DNA of 64,000 nt from Kitasatospora fiedleri (GTDB taxonomy: Bacteria; Actinomycetota; Actinomycetes; Streptomycetales; Streptomycetaceae). How positions within the stretch are numbered: the stretch's first letter is position 1; each line of letters starts with the position of its first letter. Below, in pieces: positions 47,412 to 58,473 of this stretch. Both the position numbers and the translations under genes were made by a program. The notes under the pieces were generated by a model. That model worked only from the letters and a program-made list of their open reading frames with translations, searched no databases and was not told the DNA's origin. The DNA lies in assembly GCF_948472415.1 (NCBI RefSeq), contig NZ_OX419519.1:3782001-3846000 (forward strand). Direction: 5' to 3'.

Positions 47412-48134
47412 TCAGTGCTTGCGGTGGCGGCCGGTGGGCACCGGCTCGTGCTCCGGCGCGACGGCGCCCGCGGCCGCGGCGGCCTTCTTCTTCTTCCGCT
47501 CGCGGATCACCTCGACGAAGATCGGCGAGACCGAGATCAGGATGATCAGCGCCATCGCCGGCAGCAGGTACTTGTCGATCACCGGGGCGAGCTGGTCGCC
47601 GGTGAAGTAGCCGATCAGCAGCATGGTCTCGGTCCACAGCACCGCGCCCACGACGTTCCAGACGAAGAAGGTCTTCGCGGGCATCTGCAGGGTGCCGGCG
47701 ACCGGGTTGAGGAAGGTCCGCACGATCGGGATGAAGCGGGCCATCACCACGGCCTTGGCCGGGCCGAACTTCTCGAAGTACTCCTCCGCCTTCTCCACGT
47801 ACTCGGGGCGCAGGATCTTCGAGTTCGGCTTGTCGAACATGCGCGGGCCGACCTTCCGGCCCAGCAGGTGCCCGAGCTGGGCGCCGACGACGGCGCAGAT
47901 CGGCGCACCGACCAGCAGCAGGGCGATGTTCATCTGGGCGCCTTCGCCGAGCACCTTGTCGGCGGCGCTGGAGGCGGCGACACCGGCCAGGATGAGCAGC
48001 GAGTCACCGGGGAAGAAGAACCCGACCAGCAGGCCGGTCTCGGCGAAGATGATCGCCAGGATCCCGATGGCGCCGACGGAGGCGACGAGCGATTTGGCGT
48101 CAAGGACGTTGACGGCGAGCTGGATGTGTTCCAC
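47412..48134 (-). CDS. DedA-family membrane protein
   Basis: 240 residues. LLVGFFFPGDSLLILAGVAA and RPEYVEKAEEYFEKFGPAKA followed by VMARFIPIVRTFLNPVAG are the DedA (SNARE-associated) signatures, with four to five membrane segments. The C-terminus is basic and Lys-rich (RERKKKKA). DedA proteins act in lipid-carrier recycling and membrane homeostasis in characterised bacteria. ATG 48134. Confidence 0.88.
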   Translation of the reverse strand: MEHIQLAVNVLDAKSLVASVGAIGILAIIFAETGLLVGFFFPGDSLLILAGVAASSAADKVLGEGAQMNIALLLVGAPICAVVGAQLGHLLGRKVGPRMFDKPNSKILRPEYVEKAEEYFEKFGPAKAVVMARFIPIVRTFLNPVAGTLQMPAKTFFVWNVVGAVLWTETMLLIGYFTGDQLAPVIDKYLLPAMALIILISVSPIFVEVIRERKKKKAAAAAGAVAPEHEPVPTGRHRKH

Positions 48135-48401
48135 GCGCGCAGGATAGCCCGTACCGCTTTGCGAAGCCTTAACCGGCGGCCTCCGGAGCGGGGCGCGGGG
48201 GCGTCCGCCCGGTCGGCCGTCCCAAGTGGCGGGCCGCTGGGTGTGTCCCCGGGGGGAGTCTGGGAAGATGGCCGAGGTGTCCGGCCCGCGGTCGAGCTGC
48301 CACCCTCATCGCTCGTACCGCATCGATGTCGTGAACCACAGGCGTATCGAGCCTTCGGACAGCGTCGTCCGATCGCCCCACACCGACAGGAGCGGATTCG
48401 C

Positions 48402-49424
48402 ATGCCCATCGCAACTCCCGAGGCCTACAACGAGATGCTCGACCGGGCCAAGGCGGGCAAGTTCGCCTACCCGGCCATCAACGTCACCTCGACGCAGACC
48501 CTGCACGCCGCCCTGCGCGGCTTCGCCGAGGCCGAGAGCGACGGCATCATCCAGATCTCCACGGGTGGTGCGGAGTTCCTGGGCGGCCAGTACAACAAGG
48601 ACATGGTGACCGGCGCGGTCGCGCTGGCCGAGTTCGCGCACATCGTCGCGGCCAAGTACGACATCACCGTGGCGCTGCACACCGACCACTGCCCGAAGGA
48701 CAAGCTGGACGGCTACGTCCGCCCGCTGATCGCGATCTCCGCCGAGCGGGTGGCCCGCGGCGACAACCCGCTGTTCCAGTCGCACATGTGGGACGGCTCG
48801 GCCGAGACCCTGGCCGACAACCTGGCCATCGGCCAGGAGCTGCTGGCCCAGGCCGCCGCCGCCAGGATCATCCTGGAGGTCGAGATCACCCCGACCGGCG
48901 GCGAGGAGGACGGCGTCTCGCACGAGATCAACGACGAGCTGTACACCACCGTCTCCGACGCGGTGCGCACCGCCGAGGCGCTCGGCCTGGGCGAGAAGGG
49001 CCGCTACCTGCTGGCCGCCTCGTTCGGCAACGTGCACGGCGTCTACAAGCCGGGCAACGTGGTGCTGCGTCCGGAGCTGCTCGCCGACCTGCAGGCCGAG
49101 ATCGGCAAGCAGTACGGCAAGCAGGACCCGTTCGACTTCGTCTTCCACGGCGGCTCCGGCTCCACCGAGCAGGAGATCCTGACCGCGCTGGAGAACGGCG
49201 TCGTCAAGATGAACCTCGACACCGACACCCAGTACGCCTTCACCCGCCCCGTCGTGGACCACGTGTTCCGCAACTACGACGGCGTGCTGAAGGTCGACGG
49301 CGAGGTCGGCCGGAAGAACACCTACGACCCGCGCACCTGGGGCAAGCTGGCCGAGGCCGGCATGGCCCACCGCGTCACCGAGGCCGCGCAGCAGCTGCGC
49401 TCGGCCGGCAAGCGCATGAAGTAA
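48402..49424 (+). CDS. fba: Fructose-bisphosphate aldolase, class II
   Basis: 340 residues. Cleaves fructose 1,6-bisphosphate in glycolysis. VALHTDHCPKDK (zinc His and Asp), EVEITPTGGEEDGVSHE, ASFGNVHGVYKPGNV (zinc His), and FVFHGGSGST with NGVVKMNLDTDTQYA for phosphate binding. ATG 48402 has ACAGGAGCGG upstream. Followed by a strong hairpin, then the DUF3151 gene, the usual streptomycete order. Confidence 0.97.
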   Translation: MPIATPEAYNEMLDRAKAGKFAYPAINVTSTQTLHAALRGFAEAESDGIIQISTGGAEFLGGQYNKDMVTGAVALAEFAHIVAAKYDITVALHTDHCPKDKLDGYVRPLIAISAERVARGDNPLFQSHMWDGSAETLADNLAIGQELLAQAAAARIILEVEITPTGGEEDGVSHEINDELYTTVSDAVRTAEALGLGEKGRYLLAASFGNVHGVYKPGNVVLRPELLADLQAEIGKQYGKQDPFDFVFHGGSGSTEQEILTALENGVVKMNLDTDTQYAFTRPVVDHVFRNYDGVLKVDGEVGRKNTYDPRTWGKLAEAGMAHRVTEAAQQLRSAGKRMK

Positions 49425-49461
49425 GGCGACCGGGCGCCCGCGCGTCCGGGCGTCCGCCGTC

Positions 49462-49506
49462 GGAGCCCCCGCCCCGTCCCCGTCCGCGGGGGGGAGCGGG
49501 GGCTCC
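49462..49506 (+). terminator. Terminator after fba
   Basis: GGAGCCCCCGC (49462-49472) pairs with GCGGGGGCTCC (49496-49506). Confidence 0.8.
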
Positions 49507-49567
49507 GCCGTTCCGGTCCGGTCCGCCCCGGTCACCCGGCCGGGTCCGGATGGCAGACTGGCACACC

Positions 49568-49993
49568 ATGGAGATGCACAAGAACCTGCTCGACGGCCCC
49601 GAGCCGACCCTCCTGCCCGAGGAGGAGCAGCCCTACCGGATGCTCGCCGAGGAGTCGGCCTCGCCGACCCAGGTCGCCGCCGAGTACCCGGCGTTCTGCC
49701 TGGCCTGGGCGATGCTCGCGGACGACGCCTTCGCGGCCGGCCGGACGGTGGAGTCCTACGCCTACGCCCGCACCGGCTACCACCGCGGCCTCGACGCCCT
49801 GCGCCGCAACGGCTGGCACGGCCACGGCCCCGTCCCGTGGGAGCACCGCGGCAACCGCGGCTTCCTGCGCTGCCTGGCGGCGCTCGCCCGGGCGGCCGGA
49901 GCGATCAAGGAGACCGAGGAGGAGGCCCGCTGCTGGCAGTTCCTGAAGGACAGCAGCGCCGAGGCGTACACCGTGCTCAAGCAGGAGCACTAG
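49568..49993 (+). CDS. DUF3151-family protein
   Basis: 141 residues from ATG 49568. HKNLLDGPEPTLLPEE, then FCLAWAMLADDAFAAGRTVE and YAYARTGYHRGLDALRRNGW with GHGPVPWEHRGNRGFLRCL are typical of actinobacterial DUF3151. All-helical, cytosolic, function unknown. Conserved linkage with fba. Confidence 0.85.
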   Translation: MEMHKNLLDGPEPTLLPEEEQPYRMLAEESASPTQVAAEYPAFCLAWAMLADDAFAAGRTVESYAYARTGYHRGLDALRRNGWHGHGPVPWEHRGNRGFLRCLAALARAAGAIKETEEEARCWQFLKDSSAEAYTVLKQEH

Positions 49994-50248
49994 ACGCCCG
50001 CACGCCGTCCCGGACGGGCCGTCCCCACCGCGGGGGCGGCCCGTTCCCGTCCGGGGACCGACGGGCCGGTACGCGCCGGTACGCGCCGGGGAGGGTGCGG
50101 GAGCGCCGGGCACCGCCGTGGCCGGTCACGGCCGGATCGGGGCGGGGCGGGAACCAAGCGACGCCATACCGCGTATGTAGACGGTACGGCACGGGTGTGC
50201 GAACGCACCGCCCGCGCCGCCCCGTCGTCGCCCCGAGGGAACCGCCAG

Positions 50249-51118
50249 ATGCGCGCAGCCCACCGAACGCCACGCCGCCGCGCCCGCCGCCGACCGGCCC
50301 TCGCCCTGGGCTGCGCCACGGCCCTGGCCGTCCTGGGCACGGCCGGGTACGCCGCCCTGCGGCTGGACTTCCGGCAGCACCCCGCCGACACCGCGACCAC
50401 CCAGGCCCGGGCCGTCCCGCCGCTGGCCGCGTCCCCCGCCTCCCCCGCGCCGTCGGCTCCCCCACCCGCCGCCGACCCGCCCCCGACCGACCCGCCACCG
50501 ACCGACCCGCCACCGACCGACCCGTCCCCGACCGGCGCGCCACCGGGGATCGTCGTCCACGGCGGCGGCGTCTTCACCACGGCCACCGCCACCAGCGGCC
50601 GGGTCGGCACCGGAGCGACCCTGCGCCGCTACCGGGTGGAGGTCGAGGACGGCATCGGCATCGACCCGGACGCCGCCGCGGCCACCGTCCAGGCCATCCT
50701 GTCCGACCCGCGCGGCTGGACCGCCGACCGGCGCGACAGCTTCCAGCTGGTCTCCTCCGGCAGCTACGACTTCACCGTGAAGATCGCCTCCCCCGACACC
50801 GCGGACGCGGTCTGCGCGACCGGCGGCCTCGACACCCGGGGCGAGGTGAACTGCGACGTCGGCAAGCAGGTGGTGGTCAACTCCAAGCGCTGGCTGACCG
50901 GTTCGCCGCAGTTCGACGGCGCCCTGGACGACTACCGGGCGCTGATCGTCAACCACGAGGTCGGCCACCGGATCGGCCACGGCCACCAGACCTGCCCCGG
51001 CCCGGGCAAGCCCGCCCCCGCGATGATGCAGCAGATCTACGGCCTCAAGGGCTGCGTCGCCAACGCCTGGCCGTACGACGCCCGGGGCACCTACCTCGAC
51101 GGCCCGTCCGCTCCCTGA
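50249..51118 (+). CDS. Secreted DUF3152 protein (metalloprotease-like)
   Basis: 289 residues. A twin-Arg-containing basic start followed by one hydrophobic segment (LALGCATALAVLGTAGYAAL), then a Pro/Thr linker with tandem PPPTD units (three copies). The DUF3152 domain has RYRVEVEDGIGIDPD, DDYRALIVNHEVGHRIGHGH (the HExxH-like motif reads HEVGH) and AMMQQIYGLKGC. The HEVGHxxGH pattern fits a zinc metalloprotease. Four Cys could form disulfides. GAGGGA lies 8 nt before ATG 50249. Confidence 0.82.
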   Translation: MRAAHRTPRRRARRRPALALGCATALAVLGTAGYAALRLDFRQHPADTATTQARAVPPLAASPASPAPSAPPPAADPPPTDPPPTDPPPTDPSPTGAPPGIVVHGGGVFTTATATSGRVGTGATLRRYRVEVEDGIGIDPDAAAATVQAILSDPRGWTADRRDSFQLVSSGSYDFTVKIASPDTADAVCATGGLDTRGEVNCDVGKQVVVNSKRWLTGSPQFDGALDDYRALIVNHEVGHRIGHGHQTCPGPGKPAPAMMQQIYGLKGCVANAWPYDARGTYLDGPSAP

Positions 51119-51217
51119 ACCCCGGCACCCCGCAGTGCCCGCGGGCGGCTCACTAAGCTGGCGGCAGGAGGCCCGCCGGACCCCGTCGGCCCCCGCGACC
51201 CGATCGACCGGAGCACC

Positions 51218-52078
51218 ATGACCACCGACCTCGCCCAGCGCCTGCTCGACCGCTTCGGACCGGACGGCCTGCACCGCCCCGACCCCGCCGCGCTCGCCGC
51301 CACCGCCGTCCCCGCCGGGGCGGCGGCGCTGCTCTCCGGCGCCGGCCTGCCGCTGCGGGTCGGGCCGTACTTCACCGCCGACCCCGACCGTCCGCTCCGG
51401 CTCGCCGACTGGGCCCGCGCGGCCGGGCTGTCCGCGGACGGGCGGCCCGAGGCGGACTGGGCGCGGCTGGGCAGCGACCGCGGCGCCGAGCTGTGCGTGG
51501 ACGGCGAGGGCCGGGTCCGGGCGGTGTACCTGGCCTTCCGGGGGCCGTCCGTCCCGGTCGACACCGGCCTCGGCGCGTTCCTCGACAACCTGTGCACGCT
51601 GGAGGAGAACCTGCGGGCGCTGGCCGGGGCCGAGCGGCCGGACGAGGTCTTCCGGCTGTTCTCGGCGGCGGAGGGCCGGATGCGCGGCACCGACCTGCGC
51701 GCCTTCGAGAGCGACGAGCAGTGGTGGCCCCGGGTGCTGGAGGACGTCCGGCACACCCGGGGCGTGCCCGGCTCCGCGGCGTTCACGGTGCGCGGGCCGG
51801 ACGGCGAGCCGCGGGTCGTCACCGCCCACGGCTCGCTCGCCCGGCACGCCGAGGAGGAGCTGTGGGAGCGGCTGGCCGCGGCCGGGGTCGACCCGCGGGA
51901 CGTGGTCGAGGTCTACACCGAGCTGCAGTCCTGCGTGCTGCCCGGCCACTACTGCGCGCTGTGGATGGCCCGGACGTTCCCGAACGCCGAGTTCACCCAC
52001 AGCCACGACTACGGCGACACGGGGGCCGAACGCGAGGCGGGCGTCCGGGAGTTGGCCGCCGCGCTGGCCGAGGGCTGA
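51218..52078 (+). CDS. SUKH-like domain fused to a deaminase-like domain
   Basis: 286 residues. The N-terminal half (RFGPDGLHRPDPAALAAT, then LPLRVGPYFTADPD and SDRGAELCVDGEGRVRAVYL) has the pattern of SUKH-4 immunity domains. The C-terminal part carries ARHAEEELWERLAAAG and TELQSCVLPGHYCALWM, matching the HAE and CxxC-like zinc motifs of nucleic-acid/nucleotide deaminases from polymorphic toxins (here C-x6-C), with FTHSHDYG after. Immunity and toxin-type folds in one protein is unusual. No toxin neighbour is present, so it may act alone. Catalytic competence is inferred. Confidence 0.7.
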   Translation: MTTDLAQRLLDRFGPDGLHRPDPAALAATAVPAGAAALLSGAGLPLRVGPYFTADPDRPLRLADWARAAGLSADGRPEADWARLGSDRGAELCVDGEGRVRAVYLAFRGPSVPVDTGLGAFLDNLCTLEENLRALAGAERPDEVFRLFSAAEGRMRGTDLRAFESDEQWWPRVLEDVRHTRGVPGSAAFTVRGPDGEPRVVTAHGSLARHAEEELWERLAAAGVDPRDVVEVYTELQSCVLPGHYCALWMARTFPNAEFTHSHDYGDTGAEREAGVRELAAALAEG

Positions 52079-52082
52079 GCCC

Positions 52083-52895
52083 TCAGCCGAGCACCGGCAG
52101 GTAGCCGCTGAGGTCGCTGCGCTCGCCGCCGGCGGTGAGCGCGGTGTCGACGGCGTCGGCCCAGGCGATCCGGCCGGTGGCGAGCCGGACCCAGGTCAGC
52201 GGGTCGGTCTCCACCACGTTCGGCGGGGTGCCCCGGGTGTGCCGGGGGCCCTCGACGGCCTGCACCACCGCGTACGGCGGGATGCGCAACTCGACGGCTC
52301 CGCCCGGTACCTGGACGGCGAAGGCGTCGGCGAGCAGCCGGGCCGCGGAGGCCAGCGCGAAGCGGTCGTGCGGGAAGGGGTCGAGGCCGAGGGCGGCGGC
52401 CAGGTCGTCGCCGTGCACCACGGTCTCGACCAGCCGGGTGACCAGGAAGTCGGCCAGGGCCATCGGCCCGAACCGCATCGGGATGACCAGGTCGGGCCGC
52501 CGCCCGTCCGCGCTGTCCAGGGCCTTCCACAACTCGCCGATCTGCCGGTCGAGTTCGCCGGACACCTGGGCGGCGTCGCCGGAGAACTGCTCGGCCACCA
52601 GCTCGACGGCGGTGGCGTTGACGGCGGTGGCCGCGGTCCTGGTCCGGGACGCCCAGTGCAGCGGGGTGATCGGGGCCTGCGGCGGCAGCGGGTCGTGCAG
52701 GTGCAGCGGCACCCAGCTGACCACCATGCCGAGGTGGGCGACGAGTTCGCGCACCCGCCACTCCCCCAGCCGGGTGGGCCGGGCGAGCTGCCCGTCGTCC
52801 AGGGCGCGGACGGCAGCGGAGATCGCGTCGAGCTGCCCGGTGAGCGCGGCACGCACCTTCACCGGGTCGTAGGTTCGGGTCTTCACGGTGGGCAT
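52083..52895 (-). CDS. Maleylpyruvate isomerase-type / sterol-carrier family protein
   Basis: 270 residues. The N-terminal four-helix DinB-like domain has LARPTRLGEWRVRELVAHLG, the mycothiol-dependent enzyme motif with metal-binding His, and LVTRLVETVVHGDDLAAALG (second His site). A C-terminal SCP2-like part follows. Members use mycothiol for detoxification or isomerisation. It lies tail-to-tail with the SUKH gene and upstream reads into nothing; purL is 78 bp away on the same strand. Confidence 0.78.
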   Translation of the reverse strand: MPTVKTRTYDPVKVRAALTGQLDAISAAVRALDDGQLARPTRLGEWRVRELVAHLGMVVSWVPLHLHDPLPPQAPITPLHWASRTRTAATAVNATAVELVAEQFSGDAAQVSGELDRQIGELWKALDSADGRRPDLVIPMRFGPMALADFLVTRLVETVVHGDDLAAALGLDPFPHDRFALASAARLLADAFAVQVPGGAVELRIPPYAVVQAVEGPRHTRGTPPNVVETDPLTWVRLATGRIAWADAVDTALTAGGERSDLSGYLPVLG

Positions 52896-52973
52896 GCCCC
52901 GCAGCGTACAAAACGCCGCGGGGCGGCCGGCCCGGCAGTACCGGACCGGCCGCCCCGCGGGGTTGACGCACCG

Positions 52974-55228
<2,255 letters not shown>

Positions 55229-55229
<1 letters not shown>

Positions 55230-55906
55230 CAGGCGTTCACCAGCTGCTTCAGGACGGAAGTGAAGAAGCCCAGGCCCTCGGTGGTCGGGCCGGTGAGCGG
55301 CTCCACGGCGTGCTCCGGGTGCGGCATCAGGCCGACGACATTGCCGGCCGCGTTGGTGATGCCGGCGATGTCGCGGTACGAACCGTTCGGGTTGACGTCC
55401 AGGTAACGGGCCACGATCCGGCCCTCCGCCTCCAGTTCGTCGAGGACGTGCCCGTCGGCGACGAACCGGCCCTCGCCGTTCTTCAGCGGAACGACGATTT
55501 CCTGGCCGGCCGAGTAATCCCGGGTCCAGGCGGTGTCGGCGTTCTCGATGCGGAGCTTCTGGTCGCGGCAGATGAAGTGCAGCGAGTCGTTCCGGGTGAG
55601 CGCGCCGGGCAGCAGGTGCGATTCGCACAGCACCTGGAAGCCGTTGCAGATACCGAGGACCGGCATTCCGAGCTTCGCCTGCTCGATGACGGTGTCCATC
55701 ACCGGCGAGAAGCGGGAGATGGCACCGCAGCGCAGATAGTCGCCGTAGGAGAATCCGCCGGGCAGGACGACGGCGTCGACCTGGTGGAGATCCTTGTCAC
55801 GGTGCCAGAGGGCGACCGGCTCGGCGCCGGCCAGCCGGACCGCGCGCTGGGCGTCGCGGTCGTCGAGGGAGCCGGGGAAAGTGACGACGCCGATACGGGT
55901 GGTCAC
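55229..55906 (-). CDS. purQ: Phosphoribosylformylglycinamidine synthase, glutaminase subunit
   Basis: 225 residues. Supplies ammonia from glutamine to PurL. Class I glutaminase: [24 protein letters not shown] with the nucleophile Cys, and [11 protein letters not shown] with the catalytic His and Glu. GTG 55906 overlaps the purS stop (GTGA). Confidence 0.97.
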
Positions 55907-56160
55907 TTGGCGTCCCCGTCCTCGATCCGGACGGTGAAGTCCTCGATCACGGTGTTGGCGAGGAAGGTCTCGGCGGCCTCGCGGATGCGGGCGAGCGCGG
56001 CGTCGTCGACCGGCCCCTCCAGCTCCAACTCGAAACGCTTGCCCTGGCGGACGTCGGCGATCCCGGCGAACCCGAGACGCGGCAGTGCACGCTGCACCGC
56101 CTGGCCCTGGGGGTCGAGGATCTCCGGCTTGAGCATGACGTCGACTACGACGCGTGCCAC
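55903..56160 (-). CDS. purS: Phosphoribosylformylglycinamidine synthase, PurS subunit
   Basis: 85 residues. Bridges PurQ and PurL for ammonia transfer. [39 protein letters not shown] and [16 protein letters not shown] are characteristic. GTG 56160 with GGGAG 5 nt upstream; a longer frame to 56370 has no ribosome site. Confidence 0.95.
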   Translation of the reverse strand: MARVVVDVMLKPEILDPQGQAVQRALPRLGFAGIADVRQGKRFELELEGPVDDAALARIREAAETFLANTVIEDFTVRIEDGDAK

Positions 56161-56570
56161 TGGCACTCCCGGTGGTGATTGCGTGAAGGCGGGGGAACTC
56201 CAGACTACCTGGGCTGCGGGGCCCTCTTGCGGGCCACCAGCGGCAACGCGCGTAGACCAACACCCCTTACGCCCCAAGGGCAACCGGCCCCGGGCGGCTC
56301 CGGCGCGCACCCGATTTCGCCGGTTTAATCCCGTCTCCGGCGGGCGGGTATCCGCTCCGGAGGGAAGCACGTGAATATCCAGAAAAAAGGAATCCCCAAC
56401 TCTACGATTTCACCGGCCTTCGGGTGCAGAATAGGGCGACCGGCAGCCGAACGCGCCGCATCTCGGCGCGGGCTCCCCTGCCCGCCGGCGGATGCCGCGA
56501 TCCCGGCCCAGCGGACCGGCGGGGCATCCGAGACCCCCGACGGCCGAATTGCCCGAGAGGATTGACACCC
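56161..56570. other. Divergent promoter region of purS and lsr2
   Basis: About 410 bp. A/T-rich patches at about 56370-56410 are the likeliest promoter elements. No purine-riboswitch-like structure or small gene was recognised. Confidence 0.5.
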
Positions 56571-56888
56571 ATGGCTCAGCGTGTAGTCGTCACGCTCTCC
56601 GACGATCTGGACGGCGGCACCGCCGCGGAAACCGTTCACTTCGGCGTGGACGGGAAGTCGTACGAGATCGACCTGTCCGCCGACAACGCGGAAAAGCTGC
56701 GTGAGGCCCTCGCCCCGTTCGTCGCCGCCGGTCGCCGGCAGAGCCGGAGCGGAAAGTCCTTCCGCCGCACCGCGCTCACCCCGGACCCGGCCGCCGTGCG
56801 CGCCTGGGCCCAGTCGAACGGGCACGAGCTGCCCGCCCGCGGCCGCATCCCGAAGCACGTCTACGAGGCGTTCGCCGAGAGCAACTGA
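56571..56888 (+). CDS. lsr2: Lsr2 nucleoid-associated protein
   Basis: 105 residues. H-NS-like silencer of A/T-rich DNA. N-terminal dimerisation domain (VVVTLSDDLDGGTAAETVHF, SYEIDLSADNAEKLREAL) and C-terminal DNA-binding domain (AVRAWAQSNGHELPARGRIP) with the usual RGR hook. ATG 56571 follows GAGAGG. Lsr2 would be expected to bind the A/T-richer cargo genes at the left of the window. Confidence 0.95.
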   Translation: MAQRVVVTLSDDLDGGTAAETVHFGVDGKSYEIDLSADNAEKLREALAPFVAAGRRQSRSGKSFRRTALTPDPAAVRAWAQSNGHELPARGRIPKHVYEAFAESN

Positions 56889-57039
56889 CCGTCGCCACGG
56901 GCCCGTTCCGGGCCCGCCGGCCTTCCCCGGCCGCACCGCCGGGGAAGGGTGGGGCGAGCAGGCCGATTGATGTTGTAGAGTATTTCTCGTCGCCGCAACC
57001 GGGGGAACCCGAGCGGGGCGGCCGGTGCCCAGGCACCGT

Positions 57040-57112
57040 GCGGACGTGGCTCAGTTGGTAGAGCATCACCTTGCCAAGGTGAGGGTCGCGAGTTCGAATC
57101 TCGTCGTCCGCT
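57040..57112 (+). tRNA. tRNA-Gly(GCC), copy 1
   Basis: Acceptor GCGGACG/CGTCCGC, D arm with TCAGTTGGTAGAGC, anticodon arm CACCTTGCCAAGGTG (anticodon GCC), T arm with TTCGAATC. 73 nt, no encoded CCA. Confidence 0.95.
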
Positions 57113-57166
57113 CGCAGTCAGCGTGAACAGACTGGTGCAGTAACGTGCGGTACAACTCCATATCCT

Positions 57167-57239
57167 GCGGACGTGGCTCAGTTGGTAGAGCATCACCTTG
57201 CCAAGGTGAGGGTCGCGAGTTCGAATCTCGTCGTCCGCT
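57167..57239 (+). tRNA. tRNA-Gly(GCC), copy 2
   Basis: Identical in sequence to the copy at 57040; 54 bp spacer. No integrase or att duplicate is next to either copy in this window. Confidence 0.95.
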
Positions 57240-57245
57240 CCGGTT

Positions 57246-57279
57246 CCGAAGGCCCCCCTCCACCGAGGGGGGCCTTCGG
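57246..57279 (+). terminator. Terminator after the tRNA-Gly pair
   Basis: CCGAAGGCCCCCCT (57246-57259) pairs perfectly with AGGGGGGCCTTCGG (57266-57279), 6-nt loop. Confidence 0.9.
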
Positions 57280-57290
57280 CGTTCCCAGCC

Positions 57291-57374
57291 CGCTCCCGCT
57301 CCCGCTCCCGTCCCCGTCCCCGTCCCCGTCCCCGTCCCCGTCCCCGTCCCCGCTCTCGCTCTCGCTCTCGCTCT
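57291..57374 (+). repeat. Compound hexanucleotide repeat
   Basis: Fourteen 6-bp units in a row: CGCTCC three times, CGTCCC seven times, CGCTCT four times. Strong pyrimidine strand bias. It lies between the tRNA terminator and the ABC ATPase gene, outside coding sequence. Confidence 0.93.
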
Positions 57375-57477
57375 CGCGGGCACCCTGACATTTGTCACCG
57401 CCGACCCGTGCGGACGCACCGGCGCGCGGTGACGGCCCGCACTACTGCCCGGCCCCGGCCGCCGGGAGGCTGGAGCC

Positions 57478-58473
57478 ATGACCGACACCAGCCGTTCCCG
57501 CCCCGCCGTCGAGGCCCGCGGGCTGCACCGCCGCTACGGACCGTCCGGCCCGGCCGGGTTCGAGGCCGTCCGCGGCCTGGACCTCGACGTCGCCCCCGGC
57601 GAGCTGTTCGCCCTGCTGGGCACCAACGGCGCGGGCAAGACCTCCACCCTGGAGGTGCTGGAGGGCCTGGCCGCGCCCAGCGGCGGCGAGGTCCGGGTGC
57701 TCGGCCTGGACCCGCTGCGCGAGCGGGCCGCGCTGCGCCCGCGGATCGGCGTCATGCTCCAGGAGGGCGGCTTCCCCGGCGAACTGACCGTCGCCGAGAC
57801 CGGCCGCTGCTGGGCCGGGCTGACCACCGGCGCCCGCGCCGTCGACGAGGCGCTCGACCTGGTCGGCCTGCTGCCCCGGCGCGCGGTGCGGGTCAAGCAG
57901 CTGTCCGGCGGCGAGCGCCGCCGACTGGACCTGGCGACGGCCCTGCTCGGCCGCCCCGAGGTGCTGTTCCTGGACGAGCCGTCCACCGGACTGGACCCGG
58001 AGGCCCGGGCCGCGGTGTGGCGGCTGATCCGTCAACTGCGGGCGGACGGCACCACGGTGGTGCTCACCACGCACTACCTGGAGGAGGCCGAGGAGCTCGC
58101 CGACCGGCTGGCGATCATGCACCACGGCCGGGTGGTCACCGGCGGCACGGTCGCCGAGGTGCTGGCCGCCCACCCGGCCCGGATCAGCTTCGAACTCCCC
58201 GAGCGCACCGGCCCGCACGCCTCGCTCGACCTGCCGGTCCTGCCCGGCGCGCGGCCGGAACTCGACGGCCGCCGGGTGCTGCTGCGCACCCCCGACCTCC
58301 AGGGCACCCTGACCGAGCTGCTCGGCTGGGCCGCCCGCCACCGGGTCGAGCTGGCCCGGCTGGACGCCCGCAGCGCCTCGCTGGAGGAGGCGTTCCTCGC
58401 CGTCGCCGCGTCCGGCGGCCCCGCCCCCGCCGCTGCCCCCGCCCGCCCCGAGACCGCCGGACGTGCCGCATGA
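57478..58473 (+). CDS. ABC transporter ATP-binding protein
   Basis: 331 residues. Walker A GTNGAGKTST, Q-loop VMLQEGGFP, signature LSGGERRRLDL, Walker B VLFLDEPSTGLD and switch His in TTHYLEEAEE. It belongs to the DrrA/CcmA-like drug and lipid exporters. The C-terminal 80 residues form a regulatory tail. It is coupled to the permease by an ATGA overlap. The following two-component genes suggest a stress- or antibiotic-responsive exporter. Confidence 0.92.
   Translation: MTDTSRSRPAVEARGLHRRYGPSGPAGFEAVRGLDLDVAPGELFALLGTNGAGKTSTLEVLEGLAAPSGGEVRVLGLDPLRERAALRPRIGVMLQEGGFPGELTVAETGRCWAGLTTGARAVDEALDLVGLLPRRAVRVKQLSGGERRRLDLATALLGRPEVLFLDEPSTGLDPEARAAVWRLIRQLRADGTTVVLTTHYLEEAEELADRLAIMHHGRVVTGGTVAEVLAAHPARISFELPERTGPHASLDLPVLPGARPELDGRRVLLRTPDLQGTLTELLGWAARHRVELARLDARSASLEEAFLAVAASGGPAPAAAPARPETAGRAA

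Noticed and set aside
57040..57239. Integration site duplicated by a mobile element at the tRNA-Gly(GCC) pair
   Set aside because: Both copies are complete, 54 bp apart, with no integrase or foreign DNA between them. A simple tandem tRNA duplication is enough.
57291..57374. CRISPR array or encoded Pro/Ser repeat protein
   Set aside because: Units are 6 bp with no spacers, and the frames through it are low-complexity without a ribosome site. No cas gene is present.
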